From: Boseongicola sp.
GTDB lineage: Bacteria; Pseudomonadota; Alphaproteobacteria; Rhodobacterales; Rhodobacteraceae
NCBI GenBank assembly: GCA_014075275.1
Contig: CP046179.1
Location: forward strand, 567,932 to 631,931
Reading direction: 5' to 3'
Length of the DNA stretch: 64,000 bases
Shown: positions 28,142 through 36,301 of the stretch, one piece after another
How positions within the stretch are numbered: the first letter of the stretch is position 1
How the letters are laid out: each line of letters starts with the position of its first letter
Notes under the pieces: generated by a model
Seen by the model: the letters and a program-made list of their open reading frames with translations, nothing else
Told to the model about the DNA's origin: nothing
The model's database searches: none
Program-made: the position numbers and the translations under genes

Positions 28142-29214
28142 CTTTCGCAGATGTGCTGAAGGGCAATCCACGCGCTGTCTGACAAGAGCGGCTGCGGGTC
28201 ATTGATCCCGGCGTTTTCTTCCAGAATTTCCTGATCTGCGTCAGATAGCCCAGCAACCTCACTGTATTCTATGGGTGAAGTCTGCGCCCCGGTGAACTTA
28301 TTGGCCAATTGGCGAATTGGAACAGCTGCTGGGGTTGATGCCACCAGTTTTTCAGCGTGGCGCACCAACGCAGTGTCTGGCAGCGTTCCTTTCGTTAGGA
28401 GCTGAAGAGCTGCGATTATTCCGGCGTCGTGCATCATTCGCTCAAAAGGGTCTTGAGCAGAAATTCGAAGATCTTCGGCAAGGATAAAACCTGCGAGAAC
28501 ATCAGGAGTTTCGAAGTCCTCAACAAGGGTGTGACTAATTAAAATAATGTCGCCAGGAAGATGTTGGGTGGTTCGAACCGCAGATGGCAGGACATGGAGC
28601 GTTGGCGGGCGGGACGGGAAAAGACGGGTCTGGAATTCACGCAGAGCCGCTCGACCAGATGGATCAAGGCATGGTGCCCCGGTAAGACGTTCGACGTTTT
28701 CCATCAGATCGGCACCCGCCTGTTTGCGGGCCGCTTCGGGCACGATGGCTGCTGTGTAACGCGCCAAGGCGCCTGGAAGCCAAAGCGTTGATAGAAGCAC
28801 AATGGTCGCCAGAACGCTGATGGTAATCAAGGCGCGCAACCGCCCGGGATGGGCACCCTTTCGCCGGATTGCCCGCAAGACCTTGCGCAAGGCGTCCACC
28901 ATGGTTTCGTCGGCGATCTCTAATGTTTCGGGTGCGTCGTCTCCGGGAGAGAATAGTGCTGGTCGCTCGCCGGGGTTAAGGCGTTTGACCGCCGGCAGCG
29001 ACCAATGGGCAAGGGCGACTTCGTTAAGATCGGTGATTGTCAGTGTTGCGTCGCCAATGGCCACAATTACATCGCGTCGTTGGGCGTCAGCGTCGGCGCG
29101 CCATATGCCTTCGGCTTCAAGCCGCTGGTATTTATCTAACACCGTCACCTGATTTGCTCTGCCTGCCCCGTGCGTTTTGATTATTGCGTCAAGACTAGCT
29201 GATCCGACGAACAC
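28138..29214 (-). CDS. Membrane protein resembling an M48 peptidase without its zinc motif
   Basis: 358 residues from a GTG start. A cytoplasmic N-terminal part of about 130 residues is followed by one membrane helix (ALITISVLATIVLLSTLWL) and a domain laid out like M48-type peptidases (ILISHTLVEDFETPDVLAGFILAEDLR). Where an HExxH would be expected the sequence reads AEDLR, so it should not be a zinc protease. An inactive scaffold role is inference. It lies at the edge of the accessory region, next to the IS element. Confidence 0.55.
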   Translation of the reverse strand: MFVGSASLDAIIKTHGAGRANQVTVLDKYQRLEAEGIWRADADAQRRDVIVAIGDATLTITDLNEVALAHWSLPAVKRLNPGERPALFSPGDDAPETLEIADETMVDALRKVLRAIRRKGAHPGRLRALITISVLATIVLLSTLWLPGALARYTAAIVPEAARKQAGADLMENVERLTGAPCLDPSGRAALREFQTRLFPSRPPTLHVLPSAVRTTQHLPGDIILISHTLVEDFETPDVLAGFILAEDLRISAQDPFERMMHDAGIIAALQLLTKGTLPDTALVRHAEKLVASTPAAVPIRQLANKFTGAQTSPIEYSEVAGLSDADQEILEENAGINDPQPLLSDSAWIALQHICES

Positions 29215-29374
29215 TCACAATTGCCGGGGCTTGCAGTTGAGGCGCGTTCGCGAACAGATAGGGCATGATCATTTAGCCAGGCCGCAAATTTATATTTATC
29301 TGTCCGTCGTCAGGGTTTTGGGAACCAAGAGTTGCTTAAACAAGTAAAGAGTTTGGCTCGTCTGGTTGATGTTA

Positions 29375-30355
29375 TTATGCGGCGCGCTGTCTGTGATGCA
29401 AGCGCCGCGCTTCGAGCGTCTTTCGTTTGATCCTTTCCCGTTGTCTTAGAATGGCTTTGTCACGCCCGAAGTAGACGTCGGCGGGTGTGACGTTGTTCAG
29501 GCTCTCGTGGTAGCGCTTGTGATTGTAGTGATCGACGAAGGCTTCGATCTGGGTTTCGAGGTCTCCCGGAAGGAAGTAGTTCTCCAATAGGATGCGGTTC
29601 TTCAGGGTTTGATGCCACCTCTCGATCTTGCCCTGTGTCTGGGGATGATATGGTGCGCCCCGAGAATGCTTCATGCCTTTGTCCTGCAGCCATTCAGCCA
29701 GATCGCCAGAGACGTAACTGGACCCGTTGTCGCTGAGGAGGCGGGGTTTGTGGATGACGTGAACCTGATCGCACCCTGATGCTTGTAGCGCCAAATCCAG
29801 GGTGTCCGTCACGTCCTCTGCCCGCATGTTCGTGCAGAGTTTCCACGAGATGATGTAGCGGCTGTAGTCGTCCAGGATTGTGCTGAGATAGAACCAGCCC
29901 CAGCCAAGCACTTTGAGATAGGTGAAGTCGGTTTGCCAAAGCTGGTTGATCGCAGTGGTCTTGTCTTTGAACTCGTTTGCCGCCTTGAGCACGATAAAGG
30001 CCGGGCTGGTGATCAGATCGTGGGCCTTCAGGGCCCGATAGACTGAAGATTCCGAGACGAAGTAGCGCTCCCGATCCGTGAACGTCACTGCCAGTTCGCG
30101 CGGCGACAGCTCCGTCTCCTGCAGCGCCAGCTTGACGACCTTGCGCCGGACTTCGTCGGGGATGCGGTTCCAGACATGTCTGGGCTTAGGCGCTTGATCC
30201 ACAAGGCCAGCGTCGCCGCGCTGCCGATACCGATCATACCAACGGTAAAATGTGGTGCGGGGGATGCCCAGCTTTGCCAATGTTCGACGAGCAGACAAAT
30301 GCGACCCCTCAACAAGCCGGATGATCTCCAACTTCTCAGATGCAGCATACCTCAT
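29375..30355 (-). CDS. IS3-family transposase OrfB (DDE integrase domain)
   Basis: 326 residues from the ATG at 30355, which overlaps the orfA stop (ATGA). An N-terminal HTH (GIPRTTFYRWYDRY) precedes the rve-type catalytic core with the DDE residues in QTDFTYLK, LLSDNGSSY and GKIERWHQTLK. The same frame is open upstream to 30541 within orfA, and a run of seven A at 30384-30390 (minus strand) could permit a -1 frameshift to produce a fused OrfAB. All catalytic residues are present, so it may be active. Confidence 0.88.
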   Translation of the reverse strand: MRYAASEKLEIIRLVEGSHLSARRTLAKLGIPRTTFYRWYDRYRQRGDAGLVDQAPKPRHVWNRIPDEVRRKVVKLALQETELSPRELAVTFTDRERYFVSESSVYRALKAHDLITSPAFIVLKAANEFKDKTTAINQLWQTDFTYLKVLGWGWFYLSTILDDYSRYIISWKLCTNMRAEDVTDTLDLALQASGCDQVHVIHKPRLLSDNGSSYVSGDLAEWLQDKGMKHSRGAPYHPQTQGKIERWHQTLKNRILLENYFLPGDLETQIEAFVDHYNHKRYHESLNNVTPADVYFGRDKAILRQRERIKRKTLEARRLHHRQRAA

Positions 30356-30726
30356 TCTTGGTCGCCCCCACCGCCGGTCATGCTTTTTTTGAGAAGACGC
30401 AGTTCCAGTGTTTGCTCGGCAACGACCTCCTTCAGGTCTCGGGCTTCGCGGCGCAGGTCCTTGACTTCGTCGGTCGTAGCCGCACGCGCCGTATCTCCAG
30501 CAAGCCGCCGTTTGCCAGCTTCCATGAAGTCCTTGGACCATTTGTAGTAGATACCTTGAGATATTCCCTCACGACGGCACAACTCAGCAATGCTGTCTTC
30601 GCCACGCAAGCCATCCAGCACGATCCGGATCTTCTCTTCTGACGAATACTGTTTGCGCGTCGCGCGCTTGATCTCTTTGACGATCTTCTCGCCGGGGCTC
30701 CTGCGAGTTCCAGTTGTCTGTCTCAT
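30352..30726 (-). CDS. IS3-family transposase OrfA (HTH and leucine-zipper-like)
   Basis: 124 residues. The HTH region reads YSSEEKIRIVLDGLRG ... AELCRREGISQGIYYKW, followed by a heptad-like helix (TTDEVKDLRREARDLKEVV) for multimerisation. A GAGGAG site six bases upstream fixes the start at 30726; an extension to 30774 has no support. It binds the IS ends in this family and feeds orfB by coupling or frameshifting at the A7 run. Confidence 0.85.
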   Translation of the reverse strand: MRQTTGTRRSPGEKIVKEIKRATRKQYSSEEKIRIVLDGLRGEDSIAELCRREGISQGIYYKWSKDFMEAGKRRLAGDTARAATTDEVKDLRREARDLKEVVAEQTLELRLLKKSMTGGGGDQE

Positions 30727-30812
30727 GTCCCACTCCTCAGTGGTTACGATGAGCCAACAACTCTCTCTTATCAAATTAACCTAATTGGACCCATAGGCGC
30801 TGACTTCAGACA

Positions 30813-31279
30813 GTTCGAAACAAGAGGCGAATTTCCTTGATGGCAAGGCGTCTGATGTCTTGGAAGTTGATATCAGCTTTCGAGAACCGGTTGATTCAAT
30901 TCAAGTTGTAAAATTTGCTGAAACCGGCGGCGAGGTTAGAGCGTACTCGCTCCTTGATTTGCTGGCCGAGAAGCTGCGAGCACTGCTTCAACAGGAAGTT
31001 AGAAACCGCTACAGGCGGCAGGACATCTACGACGTCGATGCGTTGCTCGCGAAATTCTCACTGGATGACGATGAAAAGCTAAAACTACACAGCTTGCTAA
31101 TTGAAAAGTGCCACGCGCGCGATATCCATCCCGCTTCAAACTCACTGTCCAACCCAGAAATCGAGCGACGTGCGCGGTCCGAATGGGATACACTCAAGCT
31201 GGAGGTCGAAGAACTACCAGACTTTGATGATTGCTTCGCGCGGGTCGATAAGTTCTACCAGTCTCTGCCATGGGCGTAA
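30813..31279 (+). pseudogene. 3' remnant of an AbiEii/AbiGii-type nucleotidyltransferase toxin gene
   Basis: The reading frame is open from the IS end without a start and continues about 155 codons. The part VEVDISFREPVDSIQ-like ... AYSLLDLLAEKLRALLQQ followed by RRQDIYDVDALLAKF is the C-terminal signature of AbiEii toxins, nucleotidyltransferases that arrest growth in type IV toxin-antitoxin or abortive-infection systems. The catalytic N-terminal half (GGxALxxxxx...DxD region) and any AbiEi antitoxin are missing. Truncation by the IS3 element is the simplest explanation. A TTG at 30860 is an in-frame start of unlikely use. Confidence 0.75.
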
Positions 31280-31505
31280 TCGAGCACTATCGATAAGCTG
31301 AATTCTGCTTCTGATAGTGGGCGTCCAATTCACCAGACTTCACAAGCTACGCCTTAATCCGCCAAGTAGGGGGCGATAGCTTCCAAACGGCCAATCGGGA
31401 TGTGGAAACCCAACGCCCTCGGTGCATGCGCGCTGCGAGCAAATGTGAAGCGGGGTAGGGGGTCAGCACGCCGGCGCGTATCTTACGCAGCCGCCAATTA
31501 CCACG

Positions 31506-33221
31506 TTACTTTTTGCCCGCAGTAGCCCCTGCTAGTCCCATCGCCGCGCGAGCCTCACGGAGATTGATCGTGGCTTTGATGCCGTGCTTCTCTAGCAGAT
31601 GTAGTAAGTTCGCGCCGTTGAGTAGAGTGATTGGTTTATCAACGCAAAATTTGTGGGCATCTGGCCCGTAGTCGGCGGTGGTCACAAGGATGCCTCTGCT
31701 CGCCCCCTCCGACAAAGTGGTGCCATAAAGGTCCCTGACAGCTGAGACACCCACTGTCTTGGTGTAGCGTTTGGCCTGAATAACAATCTTTCCGCCGGTA
31801 ATAGGGTCCGGATCGTACGCTATGGCGTCGACGCCACCATCACTACTGGATTGAGTGACTTTCACTTCACCTCCACGTGAAGCGAACTCTTTTTCGAACA
31901 GTTCACGCACGAAGTGTTCGAACTCTTCCCAGTCCATAGCGGCAAGATTTGTTCCGCCGTCATGGTCGATCTCAATGCTCCGGGCATCGACAATACGACG
32001 ATCGCTCTTATCCATGCGAAGCACGGGAGGAACAGGTGCTAGTCCCGCCAAACTAGCCGCAGAAACACCCTTAAGAGTCTTGAAACATGCTTTGGGTTCG
32101 ATGCGCTCTAGGTTAATTGCTAGGAACTCCTCTCGGCCTACAAGTACGGACATAATGACTGCTTCGACGTTGTTTCCAGTGGCCTTGTTGATTGTGTTGG
32201 TAACTCCATTAAAGGCTATATTCTGGAAGTGACCGGGGGTGTCGGCTTCGAAGAGTTCATGGATCGTACGAAGACAAATCTGGTAACAGACATCGTCAAA
32301 AAGTTCCCGTGCCTCCTTCTGGCTAATCGACGTCTCTTTTAGTTCACCGGTTGTAGACACGAAACGAACCGTCTTCGCCAAGGGGAGTTGCTCAGGATCG
32401 GGTAATTGGTACTCGATCACCATCGTGCGTTCTTCCGGGTTATAGGCGAGCTCGTAATCCTTTTGAATGAGATCCGGATACGACGAAGCATCCAATACCA
32501 AACTTGCATGCTCAATGACGGCTTCTGGGTCACCGTCTACCCAAGCAGTCTGCAGACGGTCGACATCCGCATTGCTCTCGCGTTGCCGAGCCTCGTACTT
32601 TGCATTCTGGGTTTGCAGTTCAGCGTCAAACTCTAAGCGTCGATTCGCCCACTCATTAAGTTTCCTCTTGTATTCATCCTGTTTCTGCCGATTTGCCGCT
32701 CGGATCTTCTTACAGCGCTCAGCATGCTCCGACTCTTTCCTTTTCGCGCCGCCGAACAGACGGTCAAAGAAACCGACTTGCGGTTCTGCTGGAAGTGGTT
32801 CGTCCTTGGGTTTGCCCGGAGGCGCTGCAAATGGCGGAACTTTGAAAGGCTCGTGGGACTTCAAAACGTCCCAGTCCACAGTATCGTCGTGGTTCAAAGT
32901 TGCTCCTAGGATGCTCCTTAGTTCGTCACGCCTAGCGCCCGCTTCAGCCTCCATATCCGCAGCAAGTTCCTTGCCCGCTTCACGCTGGTTCCGTGCCTGC
33001 AGATCAAGGTGCTTTTTGTCCCACGACGCCATGAGGGCATCGACTTTGTTTTGTAATATGTCGAGTTCTGGTGCACTGAGTTCCTTATGTAAATTCAGCA
33101 CTTTATGCCTGAAGTCTATGAAATAACGTAGAATTCGTGTGCCTTGGGCATTCCACTTCGCCCCGAGAGTACCGATTATGATGTTTTCCAGATTATTGGA
33201 GTGAACGTTAATCTCTTCCAT
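31506..33221 (-). CDS. Mrr-type restriction endonuclease with long N-terminal region
   Basis: 571 residues. The C-terminal Mrr catalytic domain (about 429-550) begins MDWEEFEHFVRELFEKEF and holds the PD-(D/E)XK site in SSDGGVDAIAY (D465) and GGKIVIQAKRY (Q482, K484), with ILVTTADYGPDA after it. N-terminal to it are helical, highly charged segments, including a probable coiled coil (about 150-220) and a folded middle region of unknown type (about 230-400). Mrr-domain enzymes usually cut modified DNA; the N-terminal part may be the sensor. No methyltransferase is adjacent. It lies 226 bp from the AbiEii remnant, inside the tRNA-Cys island. Confidence 0.85.
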   Translation of the reverse strand: MEEINVHSNNLENIIIGTLGAKWNAQGTRILRYFIDFRHKVLNLHKELSAPELDILQNKVDALMASWDKKHLDLQARNQREAGKELAADMEAEAGARRDELRSILGATLNHDDTVDWDVLKSHEPFKVPPFAAPPGKPKDEPLPAEPQVGFFDRLFGGAKRKESEHAERCKKIRAANRQKQDEYKRKLNEWANRRLEFDAELQTQNAKYEARQRESNADVDRLQTAWVDGDPEAVIEHASLVLDASSYPDLIQKDYELAYNPEERTMVIEYQLPDPEQLPLAKTVRFVSTTGELKETSISQKEARELFDDVCYQICLRTIHELFEADTPGHFQNIAFNGVTNTINKATGNNVEAVIMSVLVGREEFLAINLERIEPKACFKTLKGVSAASLAGLAPVPPVLRMDKSDRRIVDARSIEIDHDGGTNLAAMDWEEFEHFVRELFEKEFASRGGEVKVTQSSSDGGVDAIAYDPDPITGGKIVIQAKRYTKTVGVSAVRDLYGTTLSEGASRGILVTTADYGPDAHKFCVDKPITLLNGANLLHLLEKHGIKATINLREARAAMGLAGATAGKK

Positions 33222-33415
33222 GGCCCCGTTTAAAAAACCTCTTTCGAAAATCAGACTTTATGTTGAATAGGACTATGCCCAAGGTGCGCCGGTTCTCCAA
33301 GTTTCTTAATCTACACATACTCATCAGCGAAGATATATAGAATTACCCATTGGCCACTCGGGCTTACATGAGCGAAAGCACCGCAGGCTACGTAATCAAG
33401 CCGCGGCCACTATAA

Positions 33416-33459
33416 AACTTACCATGAGTTATTGACTCCATAAAAACTCATGGTAAGTT
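33416..33459. promoter_or_regulatory. Perfect 15-bp inverted repeat, probable operator of the MerR-like gene
   Basis: AACTTACCATGAGTT (33416-33430) and AACTCATGGTAAGTT (33445-33459) are exact reverse complements separated by 14 bp. The repeat ends six bases before the ATG of the regulator at 33466 and contains TTGACT in its spacer, so a bound protein would cover the promoter and ribosome binding site. Arm-centre spacing of 29 bp, close to three helical turns, suits two dimers or one dimer reaching both arms on one face. Confidence 0.65.
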
Positions 33460-33465
33460 CTGTGT

Positions 33466-34035
33466 ATGAATTCTGAGCCTACATTTACCAGCGCTGAGAT
33501 AGCTGACTTGGCGGATTTGGATGCCAAGACAATCCAGAATTGGTCAAGCCGCTTTGGTATGGGTGCGACCGAGGGCGGTAAGGGTAAGCACCGTCTTTTC
33601 AGTTTTCCCGAAGCTGTCCTTTTCGCGCTGATGAAAGTTCTTGTCAGGGAATTCATGTTAGGCCCGGAGGCCGCACTTCGCTTCGCTGAAATTGTTACAC
33701 ACACGGGGTCTGGACAGTCAGGGTGGGGTGAAAAACTATCAGGGCCGGTGAGAAAGCCGATGCTCCCTTTTCATTATCGGTATGGCACGACGTTTCTTAT
33801 GATCACTCCCAACGTCGCATTGGTTCGTCCATTTGAGAGTTCGCCGCAAGAGTTCTTCGGTGGTCACGTCTTGGCGGTCAATATCACACAGATTTTCCAG
33901 CAGGTTTGTTCGCGTCTAAGTTGGAACGCGCAAGAGATTCTTGATGCGGCCTACCCGCATGATGCTGGGGCAGCCGACATCATTGATGTTGAGAACAGCA
34001 GCCACAACACTGGGGATAGCAATGCCTCGTCCTAA
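33466..34035 (+). CDS. MerR-like helix-turn-helix protein
   Basis: 189 residues. The N-terminus TSAEIADLADLDAKTIQNWSSRFGMG ... KHRLFSFPEAVLFALMKVL has the layout of MerR winged helices (helix-turn-helix followed by a wing and a helix). The rest, about 120 residues, has no recognised domain. Its start lies directly behind the 15-bp inverted repeat, so self-regulation is likely. Its end overlaps the next small gene by 14 bp, and the integrase follows, suggesting that the three form one unit controlling element mobility. Confidence 0.65.
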   Translation: MNSEPTFTSAEIADLADLDAKTIQNWSSRFGMGATEGGKGKHRLFSFPEAVLFALMKVLVREFMLGPEAALRFAEIVTHTGSGQSGWGEKLSGPVRKPMLPFHYRYGTTFLMITPNVALVRPFESSPQEFFGGHVLAVNITQIFQQVCSRLSWNAQEILDAAYPHDAGAADIIDVENSSHNTGDSNASS

Positions 34036-34213
34036 CGTCCCGCATCCAAAAGATGTCATTGCGATTGCCAAGGGTCTCCTAGCAGAAGGAATTACCACAG
34101 GCAAAATCCGATGCGCGGACGGGACTGAAATCCATTGGAGTCAGGACGGTTCCGACTTGTCCGAATTGACCCCATTGGAAAAATGGAGGGGGACGCGCAA
34201 TGCAACTACCTAG
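34022..34213 (+). CDS. Small protein upstream of the integrase
   Basis: 63 residues overlapping both neighbours (14 bp with the MerR-like gene and 14 bp with the integrase). The segment VIAIAKGLLAEGITTGKIRCADGTEIHW has the shape of small proteins often found directly before tyrosine integrases in Rhodobacterales elements (an alpha helix, then a beta hairpin). It might act as an excisionase or accessory factor; this is inference from position only. Confidence 0.5.
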   Translation: MPRPNVPHPKDVIAIAKGLLAEGITTGKIRCADGTEIHWSQDGSDLSELTPLEKWRGTRNATT

Positions 34214-35243
34214 GGGTGTCCACCGGGTGCGGCGCAAGCTGGCAAACGGCAGAAGTCGCTTTCACTTCTATGCTTGGCGGAGAGGTCCAAAGTTTTGGGA
34301 GGACGAGAAGCGAAATCCAAGCGACCCTGACTTCTTTATTGCGTTCGCTGAAGCCGTCCAACGCCCCACTCCTTCCAAGGTTTTGGTCCCACAGGTAGTG
34401 GACGAATTCTTGAGTAGTGCCGACGTGCCTAAAAGGGAACGCTCCAAAGCGGACCAGCGCAAATGGTTGTTGCGTTTTGCGGAGCACTTTGAAGATGCGC
34501 CATTGGTGATATTCGAGGAGCGCAATTCGAGAGGCGAGGTAAATGCGTGGCGGGCGCTGTGGAAGGGTTCCCCTAAGCAACACGACATGGCGGGCACGCA
34601 TGCCGTCCGCGTTCTGAATTGGGCGGTAAAGTCAGGCAAGCTTTCCGAACATCACTGCCATAAGTTGTCACGTCTCTATGAGGTGGATCGCTCTGATATA
34701 GTCTGGACGACTGCTGACCGTGAGGCTTTCGACGCGATAGCCCCCGAATGGGCGAGCCGCATACTGACGGTCGCCTCCGAATCCGGCCTTAGGGTCGGTG
34801 ACTTGATCAAGCTGTCAGTGCGCCACGTCGAGCCGACTCCGGGGGGTCGTCGGCTTCGAGTCCGCACGAACAAACGCAAGCGTCTCGCACACATACCTAT
34901 TACGCCCGCTTTGGCCAACGTTATCGATGCGACACCGAAGGGCAGAATGCTCATACTCACGAATGCATCGGGGCAACCCTTGACCGAACACCGCGCTTCT
35001 GAGGGAGTTCGCCAGTGGCGCAACAAGGCAGGCCTGTCGCCGGACTTACGCCTTCAGGACGCGCGTGGCACGGCTGCGACCCGGCTTCTAAATGCTGGAT
35101 TGTCGCTGGCCCAGATTGCAAACCACATGGGGTGGTCGCTACGCTACGCCGCCAACGTCATCGAACACTACGCCCGCGTCTCGCCTGATGAAACGGACGC
35201 TGTGCTGGTGAAGTTGGGGCAAGCGAAAAGGGGTGGACAGTGA
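34200..35243 (+). CDS. Tyrosine recombinase (site-specific integrase)
   Basis: 347 residues with an N-terminal SAM-like arm-binding part and a C-terminal catalytic domain. Catalytic positions seen are Arg in ASESGLRVGDL, the second Arg in LQDARGTAATRLL, the HMGW segment and the nucleophile Tyr in IEHYARV. The box normally HxxR reads QDAR, a change at the first position. It ends 74 bp from the 3' end of tRNA-Cys, the expected attachment site. The start overlaps the preceding small gene. Confidence 0.88.
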   Translation: MQLPRGVHRVRRKLANGRSRFHFYAWRRGPKFWEDEKRNPSDPDFFIAFAEAVQRPTPSKVLVPQVVDEFLSSADVPKRERSKADQRKWLLRFAEHFEDAPLVIFEERNSRGEVNAWRALWKGSPKQHDMAGTHAVRVLNWAVKSGKLSEHHCHKLSRLYEVDRSDIVWTTADREAFDAIAPEWASRILTVASESGLRVGDLIKLSVRHVEPTPGGRRLRVRTNKRKRLAHIPITPALANVIDATPKGRMLILTNASGQPLTEHRASEGVRQWRNKAGLSPDLRLQDARGTAATRLLNAGLSLAQIANHMGWSLRYAANVIEHYARVSPDETDAVLVKLGQAKRGGQ

Positions 35244-35317
35244 ACAGATATGTAAACGCCCCTGTAAACCGCGCAGTGCGCGTAATCTATGAGGTCAGCC
35301 AAGTGCTTGAAAATAAA

Positions 35318-35391
35318 TGGAGGCGAGTACCGGAATCGAACCGGTGTACACGGATTTGCAATCCGCTGCGTAACCACTCCGCCAACTCGCC
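35318..35391 (-). tRNA. tRNA-Cys(GCA), probable integration site
   Basis: 74 nt with encoded CCA: acceptor GGCGAGT/ACTCGCC, anticodon arm CGGAT-TTGCAAA-type loop with anticodon GCA, T-arm CCGG-TTCGATT-CCGG, discriminator T. Its 3' end faces the integrase gene 74 bp away. The gene appears intact, as expected if the element's attP restored the 3' end on integration. Confidence 0.95.
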
Positions 35392-35631
35392 GAAGTGGCG
35401 GTTGATTAGCAGAAATACCAACGCTCGCAACCCCCCAACACGACAGCATTCGTTTCCCAGGTCTCGAAACATCCCATCTCATCCTTCCACACATGACCCG
35501 GTTGATCCAAAGCCTGGCCGTGCCTACCTCAATGCTCTGATCCAACGGATGCATAAACCACCGCAACCTTGCCCGCCCGGGCGTTCTGTGGTTCAAGTTG
35601 AAAAACGAATCTGAACGAAAGAGTTTAGTAC

Positions 35632-36285
35632 ATGAGCGATTTTGCCCGTCGACGCACAACAATGGTCGATACTCAGGTTCGACCCTCTGATGTGACCAAG
35701 TTTCCGATCATCGAAGCCATGCTGAAAATCCAGCGAGAGCTCTTCGTGCCGACCAGCCTGAAAGAAGCCGCCTACGCGGGTGAAAATCTTGCCATAGGGC
35801 AGGGAAGGGTGCTGTTGGATCCACGTACATTGGCCAAAATGCTGGAAGCCGTCGACGTTCAGCCAGATGAGATTGTTTTGGATATTGCCTGTGGGCTTGG
35901 ATACTCTTCAGCGGTATTGGCCCATCTGGCCGAAGCGGTGATTGCGGTGGAAGATAAAGAGTCTCTGGCCACCGACGCCGAAAACGCACTTGGCGAGTCC
36001 GGAGCGGATAACGTGGCTGTGGTCCACGGCCCCTTGGTTAACGGCGCCGCCAAACACGGCCCTTACGACGCGATCATGGTGCAGGGTGGCGTCGAGCAAG
36101 TGCCCGAGGCCCTGTCCGCCCAACTGAAAGACGGCGGGCGCATCTTGGCGATATTCCAAGAAAGCAGCGTGGGCGTTGTAAAGGTTGGCTACAAACGTGA
36201 CGGAAACATCTCCTGGCGTTTTGCATTCAACGGCAATGGCCCGCTTTTGGCTGGATTTGAAAAAGAAGCCGCTTTCGCGCTTTGA
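35632..36285 (+). CDS. Protein-L-isoaspartate O-methyltransferase family protein
   Basis: 217 residues. SAM-binding motif I is EIVLDIACGLGYSSAVLA, preceded by the PCMT-type segment YAGENLAIGQGRVLLDPRTLAKMLE. Compared with true Pcm the active-site region is shortened, as in the group regularly found before tolC in alphaproteobacteria, so isoaspartate repair is not certain. The tolC-type gene follows after 16 bp on the same strand. Confidence 0.82.
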   Translation: MSDFARRRTTMVDTQVRPSDVTKFPIIEAMLKIQRELFVPTSLKEAAYAGENLAIGQGRVLLDPRTLAKMLEAVDVQPDEIVLDIACGLGYSSAVLAHLAEAVIAVEDKESLATDAENALGESGADNVAVVHGPLVNGAAKHGPYDAIMVQGGVEQVPEALSAQLKDGGRILAIFQESSVGVVKVGYKRDGNISWRFAFNGNGPLLAGFEKEAAFAL

Positions 36286-36301
36286 TCCTGAATTCGGGAG
36301 A

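Larger units (their letters stand above)
29301..30812 (-). mobile_element. IS3-family insertion sequence
   Basis: About 1.5 kb with orfA and orfB on the minus strand. The ends form imperfect terminal inverted repeats beginning TG: left TGTCCGTCGTCAGGGTTTTG (29301) and, inverted, right TGTCTGAAGTCAGCGCCTAT (30812), with TGGG..CCAA just inside both. Flanking triplets differ (ATC left, GTT right), so no target duplication is visible. The right end interrupts an AbiEii-like gene whose 5' part is not found on the left, indicating deletion or rearrangement after insertion. Confidence 0.8.
29301..35391. mobile_element. Probable tRNA-Cys-integrated defence island (remnant)
   Basis: From the IS element to tRNA-Cys the genes are accessory: AbiEii remnant, Mrr-type endonuclease, MerR-like regulator, small ORF and tyrosine integrase pointing at the 3' end of tRNA-Cys. 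That is the standard layout of an element integrated in a tRNA 3' end, with attR inside 35318-35391. I found no second copy of the tRNA 3' sequence to serve as attL; the IS may have removed it. The exact left border is unknown. Confidence 0.6.

Noticed and set aside
29235-29260. Weak similarity of GAGGCGCGTTCGCGAAC to the 3' end of tRNA-Cys, possible attL
   Set aside because: Only about two thirds of positions match over 16 bases, which is too little for an attachment repeat.
35168-35662. 164-codon minus-strand frame across tRNA-Cys
   Set aside because: It runs through the tRNA gene and into the integrase and methyltransferase genes on the other strand.
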